A program made the position numbers and the translations under genes. Shown here piece after piece: positions 1 through 11,890 of a stretch of 64,000 nucleotides of DNA. The notes under the pieces were generated by a model that was given only the letters and a program-made list of their open reading frames with translations, did not search any database and had not been told where the DNA came from. Source of the stretch: Protopterus annectens (Eukaryota; Chordata; Ceratodontiformes; Protopteridae). Location: contig NC_056731.1 of the NCBI RefSeq assembly GCF_019279795.1, positions 867,328,982-867,392,981 on the forward strand, given 5' to 3'. How positions within the stretch are numbered: the stretch's first letter is position 1; each line of letters begins with the position of its first letter.

Positions 1-2313
1 ATCCTTGGGGGACACCGAGAGAGATAGGAAGGTGAGCGGATAGTTTATTTTTCCAGAGTACAGCCTGGTGACGATTATCAAGGTAAGATGTAAACCAGTT
101 CAAGGCAAGAGGATCAAGTGAGAGAGTATTCAGTGTATGGAGTAGTAGTTGGTGGTTAACCATGTCAAAAGCTTTGGATAGGTCAATGAAGACTGCAGAT
201 GATATACAATTATTGTTACGATTATTGTTGATGCTGTTTGTGAATGATAGCAGTGCAGAGGTGGTACTATGGAAGGGTCTGAAGCCATGTTGACAGTTAG
301 CGAGTAGGTTGTTCTGGAGAAGGTGGTTGAGTAGTTGTTTATGGATGCATTTTACATAATTTTTGCGATAGGGGAAAGTAAAGCTATGGGGCGAAAGTTA
401 GAAAAGTCATTGGAGCTCCCACCTTTGTGTAGTGGGATGATATGTGAAATTTTCCATATTGAAGGGACAGTTCCTTCGCTTATTGTTCTATTTATCAGTA
501 TAGAAATAGGGTAGGCAATGGCTTTAGCTCCTTTTTGCAAGAATTCTGCTGGGAGTTTGTCAGCTGAGGGGGTGGTAGGTTTTAACTTATGTAGAAGAGA
601 GGAAATGTAGGAGGTAGATACTGGTTGGAGGTGAAATAGAGGAGGTGGATTTGTAAAGGAAGTGGACAGATTAGATGCGTTAGGAGATAGGTGGCTAGCT
701 AGAGTTTGGATGGTATCAGTGAAGAAAGAGTTAAAGGCATTTGCTGTTTGTGTGGGATTCTCAGGGTTAGAGCCTAGTGGGTTAGGTGTTATTAGTTGGC
801 CTGGGTAAAGAAGATTATTAATAGAAGTCCAAAATTTTTTGGGTTCTTTGAGAGAGGTTTGTTGTAGCTGAAGGTAATAATTCTTTTTGTCTGAAAGAAT
901 GGCTTTTTTTGTATTGTTTCTATGTTCTCTAAAGATTTGGCGGTCAGTTGTAGTCTTAGTTGTACGCCATTTTGACCAGGTTTTGATTCTAAGTTGGATT
1001 TTGTGTTTAGTATTATTAGTGAGCCAAGGGGCTGGTTTAGCTTTAATTCTAATGGAGCGAATTGGAGCATGGTGATCCAGGGTGGCTAAGAATGTGGAGT
1101 TAAAGTATTCCACTGCTTCATTTAGAGGGAGATATTTTAATGGTGTCCAATTACATTGTTTTAGTTCTGTTTGGAAAAGTTCTGGGTTAAATTCCTTTTT
1201 AAAGCGTATTGTTCTGAGAGTGTTAGGGAATTTTATGTTAGTTTTATGTCTGATAATATATGTAAGTGAGTGGTCACTTATATCATCTGGAAGGGTTCCT
1301 GTTGTGTAGGATTGCTGAGGGTTATTAGTAAGTATCCAATCCAAGGTACTTTCTTTGTTACTGAGTCTATTAGTTCTGGTAGGGGAGTTTATAAGTTGTG
1401 AGAAGCCATACAGGTTTATATGGGTAGAGGGATTAGTATTAGTACAGGAATTCCAATCTATATTAAAGTCACCGAGGACTATGGTTTCTTGTGGGAGATT
1501 AATAGAAAGCCAGTTGAGGATATGCTCTAGTATATTACTGTTATTTCCTGGGGGAAGATAAACACAGATAATATTTATGGTTTTACTTGTGTTTACCTGA
1601 AGTTTACAGATTATTATTTCTGCAGAAGAGTCTATAGGTAAGTTAGGATGTAAGATGCTAACTTGTAGCTCTGTTTTGTAGAGGATTGCCACACCACCTC
1701 CCTTTTTGGAAGTACGGTCATGTCTGAAGATATTGTAGCCAGGTGGGGTAATTTCATTATCTTTAATGGTGGGTTTTAGCCATGTTTCTGATAAACATAG
1801 GATATCAAATGGTTGAGATTGTAATAGGGCTTGTACCTGTGCAGTTTTATTGCAAATACTACGTATGTTTAGATGAGCTATTAAGAGTGAGTTGGTAGGT
1901 TTATTTGGTGTTTGGATATTAGTTATGTTTTGTTTGTTGTTTGCATTATTAGGGGAATAGATTGGACCAGGGTTGGGGTGAATGTCTCCATCTAATAGTG
2001 AGTGAGGGAGTGTTAAAAGGTAAGGCTGTTGCAGTATACAGTAGGAGTTAAATAGTTTTCTAGTTTTTAGGTTAGTGTATTTAATGTGTAGTAGTCTGTG
2101 ATATTTGGCTAGTAGGTAGTTGGGTTTAAAGATGATGTTTAGGAGGTTTTGAGAGAAAGGTGTTGTTGGTGTTGAGGTATGTTTTGATGGGAAGGGAAGA
2201 GTATAGTGGAGTGAATGTTCATAGGAGGTATAGAGGTAGGTGATAGTTAGAGGAGGTAATAAAAAGACCCAAATAATTAAATATATTTTGTGGGGGGTAG
2301 TTGGTGTAGTCAT
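1..2313 (-). pseudogene. LINE ORF2: apurinic endonuclease plus reverse transcriptase, frameshifted
   Basis: A 653-codon open frame starts at the ATG at 2313. Residues 1-30 include a strongly hydrophobic segment and residues 108-117 form a 2A-like motif. The endonuclease follows: HLNIRS near 147, SETWL near 175, GGGVAILYK near 205, GDFNIDW near 281 and the catalytic SDHS near 346. The start of the RT (FRPIALL) is near 642. The frame stops at 352, where one missing base breaks the phase. In the next frame the RT continues without stops to the left edge: HGFRPFHSTTSALL, motif A FIDLSKAFDMVNH at about 140-180, and the start of motif B (GVPQG) at 1-16. The protein would nick target DNA and copy the LINE RNA in the nucleus. 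Clade assignment within CR1/L2 is by motif style only. Confidence 0.9.
1963..1992 (-). other. 2A-like ribosome-skipping motif in LINE ORF
   Basis: The residues read DGDIHPNPGP, which keeps the D-(V/I)-x-x-N-P-G-P signature of 2A peptides; the skip would fall between the last G and P (residues 116 and 117). 2A-like motifs are known in APE-type non-LTR retrotransposons, including CR1/L2 relatives. Here the motif separates a roughly 116-residue N-terminal segment, with a hydrophobic stretch near its start, from the endonuclease. The third motif position is H rather than the E of the strongest 2As, so activity may be weak. Confidence 0.75.
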
Positions 2314-2590
2314 TTTAGAGGGTGTAGAGGTTGAGATAAGTGGGAGGTAGGTGTTAAATGCCTAGAGGAGATATAGTATTAGCTTCGTTGATTGGTAAAG
2401 GAAGGATGAGAGTTAGTTGTGAATGGGTGTGGTGAGAAGAACGAGGTAGCTAGTGTTAATTATGTGTTATGTGTGATAGGTGTAGAGATTGGAGGGTGTG
2501 GCCTCAGGAGGAATAAATGTAGGAGTACTGGGGGCGGGTGGGAATTGGGGGCAGGGTAGGGGAGCGGAGTGAGCCCGTAGAGACAAAAGA
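2314..2590 (-). promoter_or_regulatory. LINE leader between monomer array and ORF
   Basis: About 280 bases separate the last monomer from the ORF start. On the minus strand the segment is rich in C and T and has no long ORF, so an ORF1 is not visible here. It probably acts as 5' UTR. No TATA box is evident. Confidence 0.4.
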
Positions 2591-2793
2591 GAGGACTATC
2601 AAGGAAGGCAATCAGTGAAATATGACAAATTCAGCAGGTAAGTTTGGGGGATCTGGAAGATGGAGTGGGAGAGTGTGAAGAAAGTCCAGAGGCTAGTAGG
2701 AAGAGATCCAGGCTATGAAAGGAATAGATAAAGCAGGGCTGAGGGAAGAAAAGTGATTTAGACGGAAGTGTCTAGAGGGGGTTATAAGTACTG
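2591..2793 (-). repeat. 203-bp LINE monomer, copy proximal to ORF
   Basis: This 203-bp unit is directly followed by a second copy with no spacer: the plus-strand junction reads 'gtactgga' into 'ggactatc'. Unit size and head-to-tail placement resemble the roughly 200-bp promoter monomers of mouse L1, although the sequence is unrelated. About ten bases of the longer unit ('gacaaaagag') precede it, so the truncated end of a long unit probably lies at 2582-2590. Confidence 0.8.
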
Positions 2794-5496
2794 GAGGACT
2801 ATCAAGGAAGGCAATCAGTGAAATATGACAAATTCAGCAGGTAAGTTTGGGGGATCTGGAAGATGGAGTGGGAGAGTGTGAAGAAAGTCCAGAGGCTAGT
2901 AGGAAGAGATCCAGGCTATGAAAGGAATAGATAAAGCAGGGCTGAGGGAAGAAAAGTGATTTAGACGGAAGTGTCTAGAGGGGGTTATAAGTACTGGAAA
3001 GGCTGGGAAGACTAGGGAAAGTGGAGATGAAGTGAAAGAAAACACAAGCAGAGGGTGGGGGGTATGGCTGCTGGCTGATATGGCAGTTTAAAAAGGGACA
3101 CTTAACAAGTATCACAAGATTAACCTATACATCTAGTAGAAAATACAATATTATATGACATACTATTTTGTTTAGCTTGCCATTCAATCCAGGGGGTACT
3201 TTTGTTACCCAGGTGAGGAGATACACAGGCAGGCTGAGGTAGGTGAGTAGAGCTGGTGTTAGGAGTCCAGGAGGGCACAACCCAAGGTAGAGAAATTATG
3301 TATAACAAAAGTATGCACAACTGGAGAGAATAAAAAAGAAAGGAGAAAGGTATAATGAATACAGGGTATGGAGCAGGGAAGAGTTAAACAGTAAACTCCA
3401 AATAGAAACATATGAGCTTGTACAATAACTTAGCAATATCAGCACCAGGTGAAGTAACAAATGAAATTAGGTATTAGCTCTAGAATATTCCACTTAAATG
3501 GTTGGTTTCATTCTATACAAGTATATGACAACTATACAACTAGATACTAGCCGCTATATATAACATTGAACCTAGCAGATTAATAGAGAATAACAATCTA
3601 GTATAAGGTTTTTAACAAGTCATACAGTAGTTAAAGTCAAGAGCATTCTAGTCAGAGTTCAATGGTAAGGTGAAGTCTTTAACTCTAATTAAGTAGTTAA
3701 CAACACTATAATATGTGTCAGAGACTCTATGAGCAGAAAAGGTACATTTAGCTCCAATTAGCTTCAAGTACAAATTCAATGAGAAACTAGACTCAAACAG
3801 TGAATCACAAATACACAAGCATGTGCCTTATTAGGTCGGCGCATCACAGGTAGAAGTACAACCTGGTAACTAGGCAAAGCAAAATAGATGCATGACTAAT
3901 TACATATTGAGTGTTAGAAAGTAAGCGCGAACTATGAGCTTATAGTATATAGTAGGGTTTGAAGCCAAGAACAATAGGTTATATATCATAATATGTTTAG
4001 TTTGTTACTTGTGCTTTTTCAGGGTAGCATATTCTGCGACTTACATAGATGTTGGACGCGATATAAAAAATGCCAGACACGTTACTGCTGTTTTTATGCA
4101 CGAGGTACAAGTAAAAACCTCAGAAGGATAAGTAATTCAATTACTCATTTCTGTGAGGGAGTCCTGCGTTAATGTAGGAATTAATAGCTGCGCCAGGATT
4201 CTATTAACATTTTCCTGCCACTTGTAAGCATAAGGGCTGTGTAAAACCCTTGCAAGGTTAAAATCACCGTGTCTTATTTAACAGTTGGTTATTCAAAGAT
4301 TCTATTATGCGCCAGAGAACTTTATTCGCTACAGCCAGTTAGTTAGCACATAGATGCCTATGAAACCTCAAACCAGTGAGATATTTAACAATAAGAGCTG
4401 GAAAGTCGTGCAGCCTAATTTGCGAGTAAAAGCTAAACCGGAGTACTAAGAGTACACTACGGCCTCAAGACAAATATCTTATGGCACCTGCACGTGCTGA
4501 TAAAAAGGTGAGTGGAGCCAGAAAAGTATCAGGCCACCTTAATGCTAAATAAGATAAATAAGTTGGGTTGGACGACCTTACTAAAGGTTTCTTGCGTCAA
4601 AAATAGCAAACGCTACTCAAGCTAAGCAGATAGTAGTAACGAGTAGGTTGCTGGCTTAAGTAGATAGATGTTTGATTGGATGAATTTAATAGTGCATCGT
4701 AGCATACAAATAAACAAACATGACTAGTTCTAGCAACTAGAAGTGCGGTGCAGGTTATTAGCTTAGCATGGAGAAGGTAAATGGTGCCGCAGAGATCGCC
4801 AGATAAAAGTATAATACAGAGACTCTAAGCGGCTAGTTGGTAAAGCATTACAGTCATGAACATGGCAATTTAATACAATAATTTACACATGGAAAAAATA
4901 AAGGCAGTAACACACTAACTTGTAAATACAAATCTAGAAGCCTAAATACGCCAACTTATTCCAGTATTGTTTAGTTACCCAGAGAAAAATAAAGGCAGTG
5001 ACACACTTACATATAAATGTAAACCTACAAGCCAGGGAACGCACAGCAGCCACGCGGAGAGAAGGGAATTTAAAGATGGCGCCTCTCGGGGACTAGGTCC
5101 TTATAATAGGTTTAGAGCGGATATAGGATGGTAGGGGGGAGGAGTAAAGTGGGGGAAGACAGTGGCAAACGGGAAGATTATGCTCGGGTGGGGGTGGAGA
5201 ACAGAAAGACAGTCCAAGGCTCAATAGAATAGAACCAGGAGGTAGAAGAGAGAGGGAGGTGGATAGTAAAGAGAAAACTAGTAGAAGATAAAGGAGGAGA
5301 TCAGTATAGTGTATACAGACAGTTAGAGGTAGTGTGTAGAGGGGGGGGGCAGAAATGGTAGTTAAATAAAGATAAAGGAGGAGGGAAGTCTATGTCGTGA
5401 ATAAGAGACACAGAGGGTAAAACTCAGAGGGAAGGTCAGGGAGGGGAGATTATAGGGGTAAAAGTAAAAAGAAGGTAGGAAGAATGTGACAAAAGA
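2794..5496 (-). repeat. 2,703-bp tandem unit 1 (monomer plus 2.5-kb body)
   Basis: The unit opens with the 203-bp monomer and continues with about 2.5 kb of AT-rich sequence without a convincing ORF. The 66-codon minus-strand ORF at 3120-3320 recurs identically in the next unit, but it shows no coding signature and simply tracks the duplication. Near the end of the body lies 'aaagatggcgcc' at 5072, a YY1-like core of the type found near L1 starts, followed by G-rich sequence. The body is not recognised as any known family. Confidence 0.85.
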
Positions 5497-8194
5497 GAGG
5501 ACTATTAAGGAAGGCAATCAGTGAAATATGACAAATTCAGCAGGTAAGTTTGGGGGATCTGGAAGATGGAGTGGGAGAGTGTGAAGAAAGTCCAGAGGCT
5601 AGTAGGAAGAGATCCAGGCTATGAAAGGAATAGATAAAGCAGGGCTGAGGGAAGAAAAGTGATTTAGACGGAAGTGTCTAGAGGGGGTTATAAGTACTGG
5701 AAAGGCTGGGAAGACTAGGGAAAGTGGAGATGAAGTGAAAGAAAACACAAGCAGAGGGTGGGGGGTATGGCTGCTGGCTGATATGGCAGTTTAAAAAGGG
5801 ACACTTAACAAGTATCACAAGATTAACCTATACATCTAGTAGAAAATACAATATTATATGACATACTATTTTGTTTAGCTTGCCATTCAATCCAGGGGGT
5901 ACTTTTGTTACCCAGGTGAGGAGATACACAGGCAGGCTGAGGTAGGTGAGTAGAGCTGGTGTTAGGAGTCCAGGAGGGCACAACCCAAGGTAGAGAAATT
6001 ATGTATAACAAAAGTATGCACAACTGGAGAGAATAAAAAAGAAAGGAGAAAGGTATAATGAATACAGGGTATGGAACAGGGAAGAGTTAAACAGTAAACT
6101 CCAAATAGAAACATATGAGCTTGTACAATAACTTAGCAATATCAGCACCAGGTGAAGTAACAAATGAAATTAGGTATTAGCTCTAGAATATTCCACTTAA
6201 ATGGTTGGTTTCATTCTATACAAGTATATGACAACTATACAACTAGATACTAGCAGCTATATATAACATTGAACCTAGCAGATTAATAGAGAATAACAAT
6301 CTAGTATAAGGTTTTTAACAAGTCATACAGTAGTTAAAGTCAAGAGCATTCTAGTCAGAGTTCAATGGTAAGGTGAAGTCTTTAACTCTAATTAAGTAGT
6401 TAACAACACTATAATATGTGCCAGAGACTGTATGAGCAGAAAAGGTACATTTAGCTCCAATTAGCTTCAAGTACAAATTCAATGAGAAACTAGACTCAAA
6501 CAGTGAATCACAAATACACAAGCATGTGCCTTATTAGGTCGGCGCATCACAGGTAGAAGTACAACCTGGTAACTAGGCAAAGCAAAATAGATGCATGACT
6601 AATTACATATTGAGTGTTAGAAAGTAAGCGCGAACTATGAGCTTATAGTATATAGTAGGGTTTGAAGCCAAGAACAATAGGTTATATATCATAATATGTT
6701 TAGTTTGTTACTTGTGCTTTTTCAGGGTAGCATATTCTGCGACTTACATAGATGTTGGACGCGATATAAAAAAATGCCAGACATGTTACTGCTGTTTTTA
6801 TGCACGAGGTACAAGTAAAAACCTCAGAAGGATAAGTAATTCAATTACTCATTTCTGTGAGGGAGTCCTGCGTTAATGTAGGAATTAATAGCTGCGCCAG
6901 GATTCTATTAACATTTTCCTGCCACTTGTAAGCATAAGGGCTGTGTAAAACCCTTGCAAGGTTAAAATCACCATGTCTTATTTAACAGTTGGCTATTCAA
7001 AGATTCTATTATGCGCCAGAGAACTTTATTCGCTACAGCCAGTTAGTTAGCACATAGATGCCTATGAAACCTCAAGCCAGTGAGATATTTAACGATAAGA
7101 GCTGGAAAGTCGTGCAGCCTAATTTGCGAGTAAAAGCTAAACCGGAGTACTAAGAGTACACTACGGCCTCAAGACAAATATCTTATGGCACCTGCACGTG
7201 CTGATAAAAAGGTGAGTGGAGCCAGAAAAGTATCAGGCCACCTTAATGCTAAATAAGATAAATAAGTTGGGTTGGACGACCTTACTAAAGGTTTCTTGCG
7301 TCAAAAATAGCAAACGCTACTCAAGCTAAGCAGATAGTAGTAACGAGTAGGTTGCTGGCTTAAGTAGATAGATGTTTGATTGGATGAATTTAATAGTGCA
7401 TCGTAGCATACAAATAAACAAACATGACTAGTTCTAGCAACTAGAAGTGCGGAGCAGGTTATTAGCTTAGCATGGAGAAGGTAAATGGTGCCGCAGAGAT
7501 CGCCAGATAAAAGTATAATACAGAGACTCTAAGCGGCTAGTTGGTAAAGCATTACAGTCATGAACATGGCAATTTAATACAATAATTTACACATGGAAAA
7601 AATAAAGGCAGTAACACACTAACTTGTAAATACAAATCTAGAAGCCTAAATACGCCAACTTATTCCAGTATTGTTTAGTTACCCAGAGAAAAATAAAGGC
7701 AGTGACACACTTACATATAAATGTAAACCTACAAGCCAGGAGACAGCAGCCACGCGGAGAGAAGGGAATTTAAAGATGGCGCCTCTCGGAGACTAGGTCC
7801 TTATAATAGGTTTAGAGCGGATATAGGATGGTAGGGGGGAGGAGTAAAGTGGGGGAAGACAGTGGCAAACCGGAAGATTATGCTCGGGTGGGGGTGGAGA
7901 ACAGAAAGACAGTCCAAGGCTCAATAGAATAGAACCAGGAGGTAGAAGAGAGAGGGAGGTGGATAGTAAAGAGAAAACTAGTAGAAGATAAAGGAGGAGA
8001 TCAGTATAGTGTATACAGACAGTTAGAGGTAGTGTGTAGGGGGGGGGCAGAAATGGTAGTTAAATAAAGATAAAGGAGGAGGGAAGTCTATGTCGTGAAT
8101 AAGAGACACAGAGGGTTAAAACTCAGAGGGAAGGTCAGGGAGGGAGATTATAGGGGTAAAAGTAAAAAGAAGGTAGGAAGAATGTGACAAAAGA
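5497..8194 (-). repeat. 2,698-bp tandem unit 2
   Basis: This is a near-perfect copy of the preceding unit. It differs by scattered single bases (for example 'ccgctatata' against 'cagctatata') and by small indels, including a lost segment near 7740 and a shorter G run near 8040. The YY1-like core is retained near 7775. Such low divergence over 2.7 kb points to a recent duplication, gene conversion, or an assembly artefact. Confidence 0.85.
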
Positions 8195-8399
8195 GAGGAC
8201 TATCAAGGAAGGCAATCAGTGAAATATGACAAATTCAGCAGGTAAGTCTGGGGGATCTGGAAGATGGAGTGGGAGAGTGTGAAGAAAGTCCAGAGGCTAT
8301 TAGGAAGAGATCCAGGCTATGAAAGGAATAGATAAAGCAGGGCTGAGGGAAGAAAAGTGATTTAGACGGAAGTGTCTAGAGGGGGTTATAAGTACTGGA
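8195..8399 (-). repeat. Distal 203-bp monomer, 5' end of LINE array
   Basis: A fourth copy of the monomer stops exactly at the shared boundary 'gtactgga', after which unrelated sequence begins ('tgctgaaag'). This is the best candidate for the true 5' end of the LINE insertion. No target duplication can be checked because the 3' end lies outside the window. Confidence 0.75.
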
Positions 8400-8760
8400 T
8401 GCTGAAAGTTCTTTTAGTCTGCATACAAATCTTTATTGAAACTCATTCTTTTCATTCAGGTCCAAAAAGACTGATATTGGCAGTCACACAAGAAAAGTAT
8501 TTAGTAGAGTCTTGCCACTTTCAGTTATAAAAAGATTCCAGTTTTAGTCACAGCTTAAACTGATTTTGAGTGGTTTTGTAGAAATTTTCCTGTCAGTAAT
8601 CATTGTCTTTTTTGAGCTTCACAATGCAAGATGTTTTGCCCATAAAACTGATGTTAACCAGTAAGACTTAGTGCATGAAGGGCTAACTGAATCATATGTT
8701 GGAAAAGTACATAAGACCTTTCAGGTATTTCTTTGTTGTCAGAGTAGGTAACCATTTGAA
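8400..8760. other. Unassigned, probably intronic or intergenic
   Basis: AT-rich single-copy-looking DNA. A short open stretch after an AG at 8459 was considered as an exon and rejected for lack of a good donor. No other structure was seen. Confidence 0.4.
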
Positions 8761-8960
8761 ATGTCAGTACCCGCTAGGACGAGTCCCAAAACACAGATAT
8801 TGAATGGCCGTAAAGGCCGACTTATGTATACCAAGTCCAAGATGGCCAATCCGTGGAATACTCCCTTTTTTCCGAGGTATGGCGACCTCAGAGTTGGTAT
8901 ATGTAAGTTTGGGGATGTAGGGGGCTTGCCCCCCTGCAAAAGAAAAAAGTTTAAAGGAAA
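8761..8960. repeat. MITE-like repeat with GC-rich hairpin module
   Basis: The block contains 'ctcagagttggtatat' and a short palindromic hairpin (GGGGGCTT-GCCCCCC). The same pair recurs, diverged, inside the TIR element at 27019-27328, and a related hairpin occurs near 62350. The 'gaatggccgtaaaggccgac' sequence at its left also forms a small stem. The ends are not clear, so this is called as a family member and not as a bounded element. Confidence 0.45.
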
Positions 8961-9650
8961 AGAGCAATGTGTTAGATTTGCTCTTCTCCAGGATTTACTG
9001 TCTTTTTTCTGTCTGTAGGCACTCAGCGTTATGAGTGGTGATATTTCGATAGGGAGCTGTCAGAACAAGATAGGTTTTTTTGTTTTTTTTAAAGTCATCA
9101 GTAGGTAGGGAATGTCAAGCTGATAAATAACATTTTACTTATGTTTGCATATTAATGGTAATCATATTTGTGCCAGGTATTGCTGTTTGGAGAGAGGTCT
9201 GAAATTGAAAACATTTGCTGTGATTTTTCATATAGGAGCACAAAGCTTTTTACTGTGACCATTTTTCTGTGTAGACTGCCTCACTGTGCCTTAAATTATC
9301 AGATAGAAAGTACACATCATTCATGTATTTTTTGTGTGATTTAAATCTCACTGCTAGATTAGTTTGAATTATTTTATGTTCCCTTACTACATACATTTTC
9401 TGAACTTGGTTTTCCTGCACTTATAATGTGTTGTATGTTACCAAACTGGAGTTTCATCCTTTTTCTCAGCATTGCAGAAATACCAGGGAAATCTACCTTG
9501 AGAATACAGCATGTTTTTTATGATATTTTAGTTGCCCATTTACTTTGGGTGGCATCCTGTGTTGTGGAAAAACATTTTGATTTCCTAGCAGTTTGTAGTA
9601 GTGCAGTAGCCTGCACTGGAGGAATTGTGTTTATTTGTATGAAAACATGA
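8961..9650. other. Unassigned AT-rich DNA
   Basis: No gene or bounded repeat is visible. Overlapping short ORFs on both strands at 9426-9742 show no domain or consistent coding pattern. Confidence 0.4.
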
Positions 9651-9750
9651 GTGGCACATAGTGGTGCAGTTGTTAGCATTGCTGCCTTACTGTACTTCAT
9701 TCTCTGGTTCATTTCCTGGCTACTGTCTTCTATGCAGTCCATGGAGTTTC
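9651..9750 (+). mobile_element. tRNA-headed SINE, 5' fragment
   Basis: The sequence has a pol III A-box-like TGGTGCAGTTG and, about 35 bases on, a B-box-like GGTTCATTTCC. The flanking wording matches the head of the complete SINE at 12633-12905. It is diverged and lacks the L2-type tail. Confidence 0.55.
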
Positions 9751-10328
9751 AATAGATGCCTTAATTTCTTCCTAAATCCTAAAAAACATGTACATGAATT
9801 GACGTCTTCAGACTTGCCCATAGGTGTTACATCACCTTAAAAGTATTACAGTAGTAATTAAGATTTCAAGTAGTAGCTCTCATACCCCTTTGTCTGAAAA
9901 ATCATCAGTTATATCATTGAAATCTATAACCTGAGCCAGTTCAGCCACTTTTTAACACATTTATTGAATTATCACTTAAAACATAGGCAAACATACATTT
10001 GTGTAATAAGAAAACAAACCATGTTAACATATTCATGGTTACAAACATTATACATCACATATGTGCTTTTATGCAATTAACAGCCCAACATTACATACAT
10101 TGCTCAGTTCCTGCCTTCTGTTAATCTTCACTCCTCTCCTCTAAAACATCATTCTTCCTGTATTGTTCCCACAATTTCCATTTTTTCTATGTAATTTACT
10201 CCTACCATTTTCTAAAGGTCACACTTTCATTTTATTTTTTTTTATCTCCTTTGCAATATTCACACTTCAAGTGCAGCTGGTGTAGACTTTGATTTCCATT
10301 TTCTAGTAGTTGCTTTTTTTGAAGCAAC
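9751..10328. other. Unassigned AT-rich DNA
   Basis: No ORF, repeat boundary or RNA gene could be supported. Pyrimidine-rich runs near 10120-10260 have low complexity. Confidence 0.35.
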
Positions 10329-10593
10329 ATACCTCTCAACTGCCCCTGATTTTGACTCAAATTTTAGCTCTGTCCCTCTTAATCCCTCCTAAACATGGTA
10401 ACCTTTGGAGAACAGGTGATGAATTATACCTAGTAAATAATGGCAGTAATTAGAATTATAGATTTATTTTACTACAAAACATGTATATTAATTTACATTC
10501 TCTTGTTCTGTCAGTGTCTCAAGTTAATAGTACTAATATTTTAAAAGTGTCTCTGATTATTTCTGGATTTGTCCCTGATTGGTTGAGAGCTAT
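10329..10593 (+). mobile_element. MITE family A copy (ATACCTCTCAAC termini)
   Basis: It starts ATACCTCTCAACTG and ends GGTTGAGAGCTAT, imperfect terminal inverted repeats. Just inside, 'cccctgatttt' and 'gtccctgatt' are related to each other. The interior resembles the block at 39557-39801, so these two form a subfamily distinct from the copies at 56845 and 59284. No coding capacity. Confidence 0.65.
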
Positions 10594-11729
10594 GGGCAGC
10601 AGCCACAGTTAAACTTAACTTGGCCATACTGTGTAATTCAGATTCTGTATCCCAGCTCAAAAAATAATTTCCTTAGTTACACCCACTTGCTCACCCAGTA
10701 TTTCTGACTGAGTACTCTGCAGAGAATTTTTACTGGTTCAGACACTTGAGAGTATTGCTAAGTTGCCTAACCTTGTCATGTGACATAACAGACCACAACT
10801 AGTTTTTGATAATACTTTTACTGCATACTCTTTTCCCTTTGCCACATTTACAGGCAGAGGGGTAGAGAGAGCATTTAGTAAACTTCCACAAGATAGTCAC
10901 TAATGTGTAGTGGTTTTTCATTTCTGAAAAGTAGCATTGCATATTTTTAAGGACAATGTTTTGTTTGCAAAATTCACTGTCATATTTGCTTTATATTTTG
11001 TAGACAGCTTCCCATGTGACATATCTTTATCATTTCCTAGTTGGGAAGTATGGAATGGATGAAAAGTCATTGCACATGTCTCCACCCAACTGGAATCTAC
11101 ATTCTAGTTCATTGATAGTGTTGTCCATTGCAACATAGAAAACTATCTGAAGATGTCTTCAACACTTTCACTTCTGTACTTAGTTGATGATTCATCAGGA
11201 AGTAGTTTCTGTCATTTGTCGTTTTGTATTTGGATTGAATTATCTGATTACGTCCATGGCCTCAACAAGATGTTTTGCCTTTGAAATTATAATGTTCCCT
11301 TTCTGTTAATTTTGTAATCCATGAAATTCCCAGCTTTCATTTTAATGAAGTATCTGCAGATTGTAAAATTAAATTTATTTCCTTAAAAGTCTGACAACTT
11401 TTACTCAAAGTAATAAGAACAATTGCAGTAAATAATCCGGAGTATTTTTGTAGTCATTTTGCATTTGATAAAGCTTCATTAGAGTATTAAGAGTTTTTTT
11501 TGGTTCTGCTTCCCATCATTTGTAGACCTGCTCTTTTCCTTTCCCTTGATGCTACCTAATAGCAGGGAAGGGGATGGGGGAAATGTAGATTCTGGCTGGT
11601 ATTTCTCCCCTACCCCCTCAGGTTGAGACAGTTTTTGACAGCCAGAGGAGCATGAAGCAGACCTAACAGCTGGTAGCTTCATATACATTGGTAATAGGGC
11701 TTTTTCTAAGCTCTAACCTTTTCTCCCCC
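10594..11729. other. Unassigned, probably intronic or intergenic
   Basis: AT-rich DNA with no bounded repeat. An open stretch of about 30 codons after an AG near 11041 was looked at and not accepted as an exon. Confidence 0.35.
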
Positions 11730-11890
11730 CAGAGGTGTAGTTAGGGAGGGACAAAGGTGGCAGCTGTTAAGGGGTGCAGCCGGCAGATCTCACGTTCTTT
11801 GATGCATTGCTGGCATTCATAAATGCTGGTGTTGCATTTGTGGTCATAATTGAAGCATTTAAGTACTCTGTGTGTTGCATAAACTGAAGC
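11730..11890 (+). repeat. hAT-like terminus and repeat shared with 49459-49625
   Basis: It begins CAGAGGTGTAGTTAGGG, which fits the CAGNGGTGTAG end of hAT MITEs. The following part, with 'aaatgctggtgttgcattt', matches 'aaatgctggtattgcattt' near 49575. The opposite terminus was not found, so the right boundary is nominal. Confidence 0.45.

Larger units (their letters stand above)
1..8399 (-). mobile_element. CR1/L2-superfamily LINE with tandem-monomer 5' region (3' part outside window)
   Basis: Read on the minus strand, the element starts at the right end of a repeat array and runs through a short leader into an APE-endonuclease/reverse-transcriptase ORF that leaves the window at position 1. 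Every copy of the short repeat ends, on the plus strand, at the same 'gtactgga' (2793, 2998, 5700 and 8399). In minus-strand orientation this gives the array one common start, as expected of a promoter monomer. The repeats are nearly identical, so the array is young or homogenised, while the ORF carries a frameshift. That the array belongs to the LINE rests on adjacency and orientation, not on a second genomic copy. Confidence 0.7.

Noticed and set aside
3120-3320. Identical 66-codon minus ORFs in both 2.7-kb units as a conserved small gene
   Set aside because: Identity is explained by the recent tandem duplication; there is no coding pattern or domain.
8460-8496. Exon-like stretch PKRLILAVTQE after an AG
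   Set aside because: The donor (gtattt) is weak, the phase does not fit the exon at 26078, and the segment is very short.
11041-11140. Open stretch of about 30 codons (KYGMDEKSLHMSPP...) after an acceptor-like AG
   Set aside because: No donor, no recognisable protein and a run into a stop; chance is sufficient.
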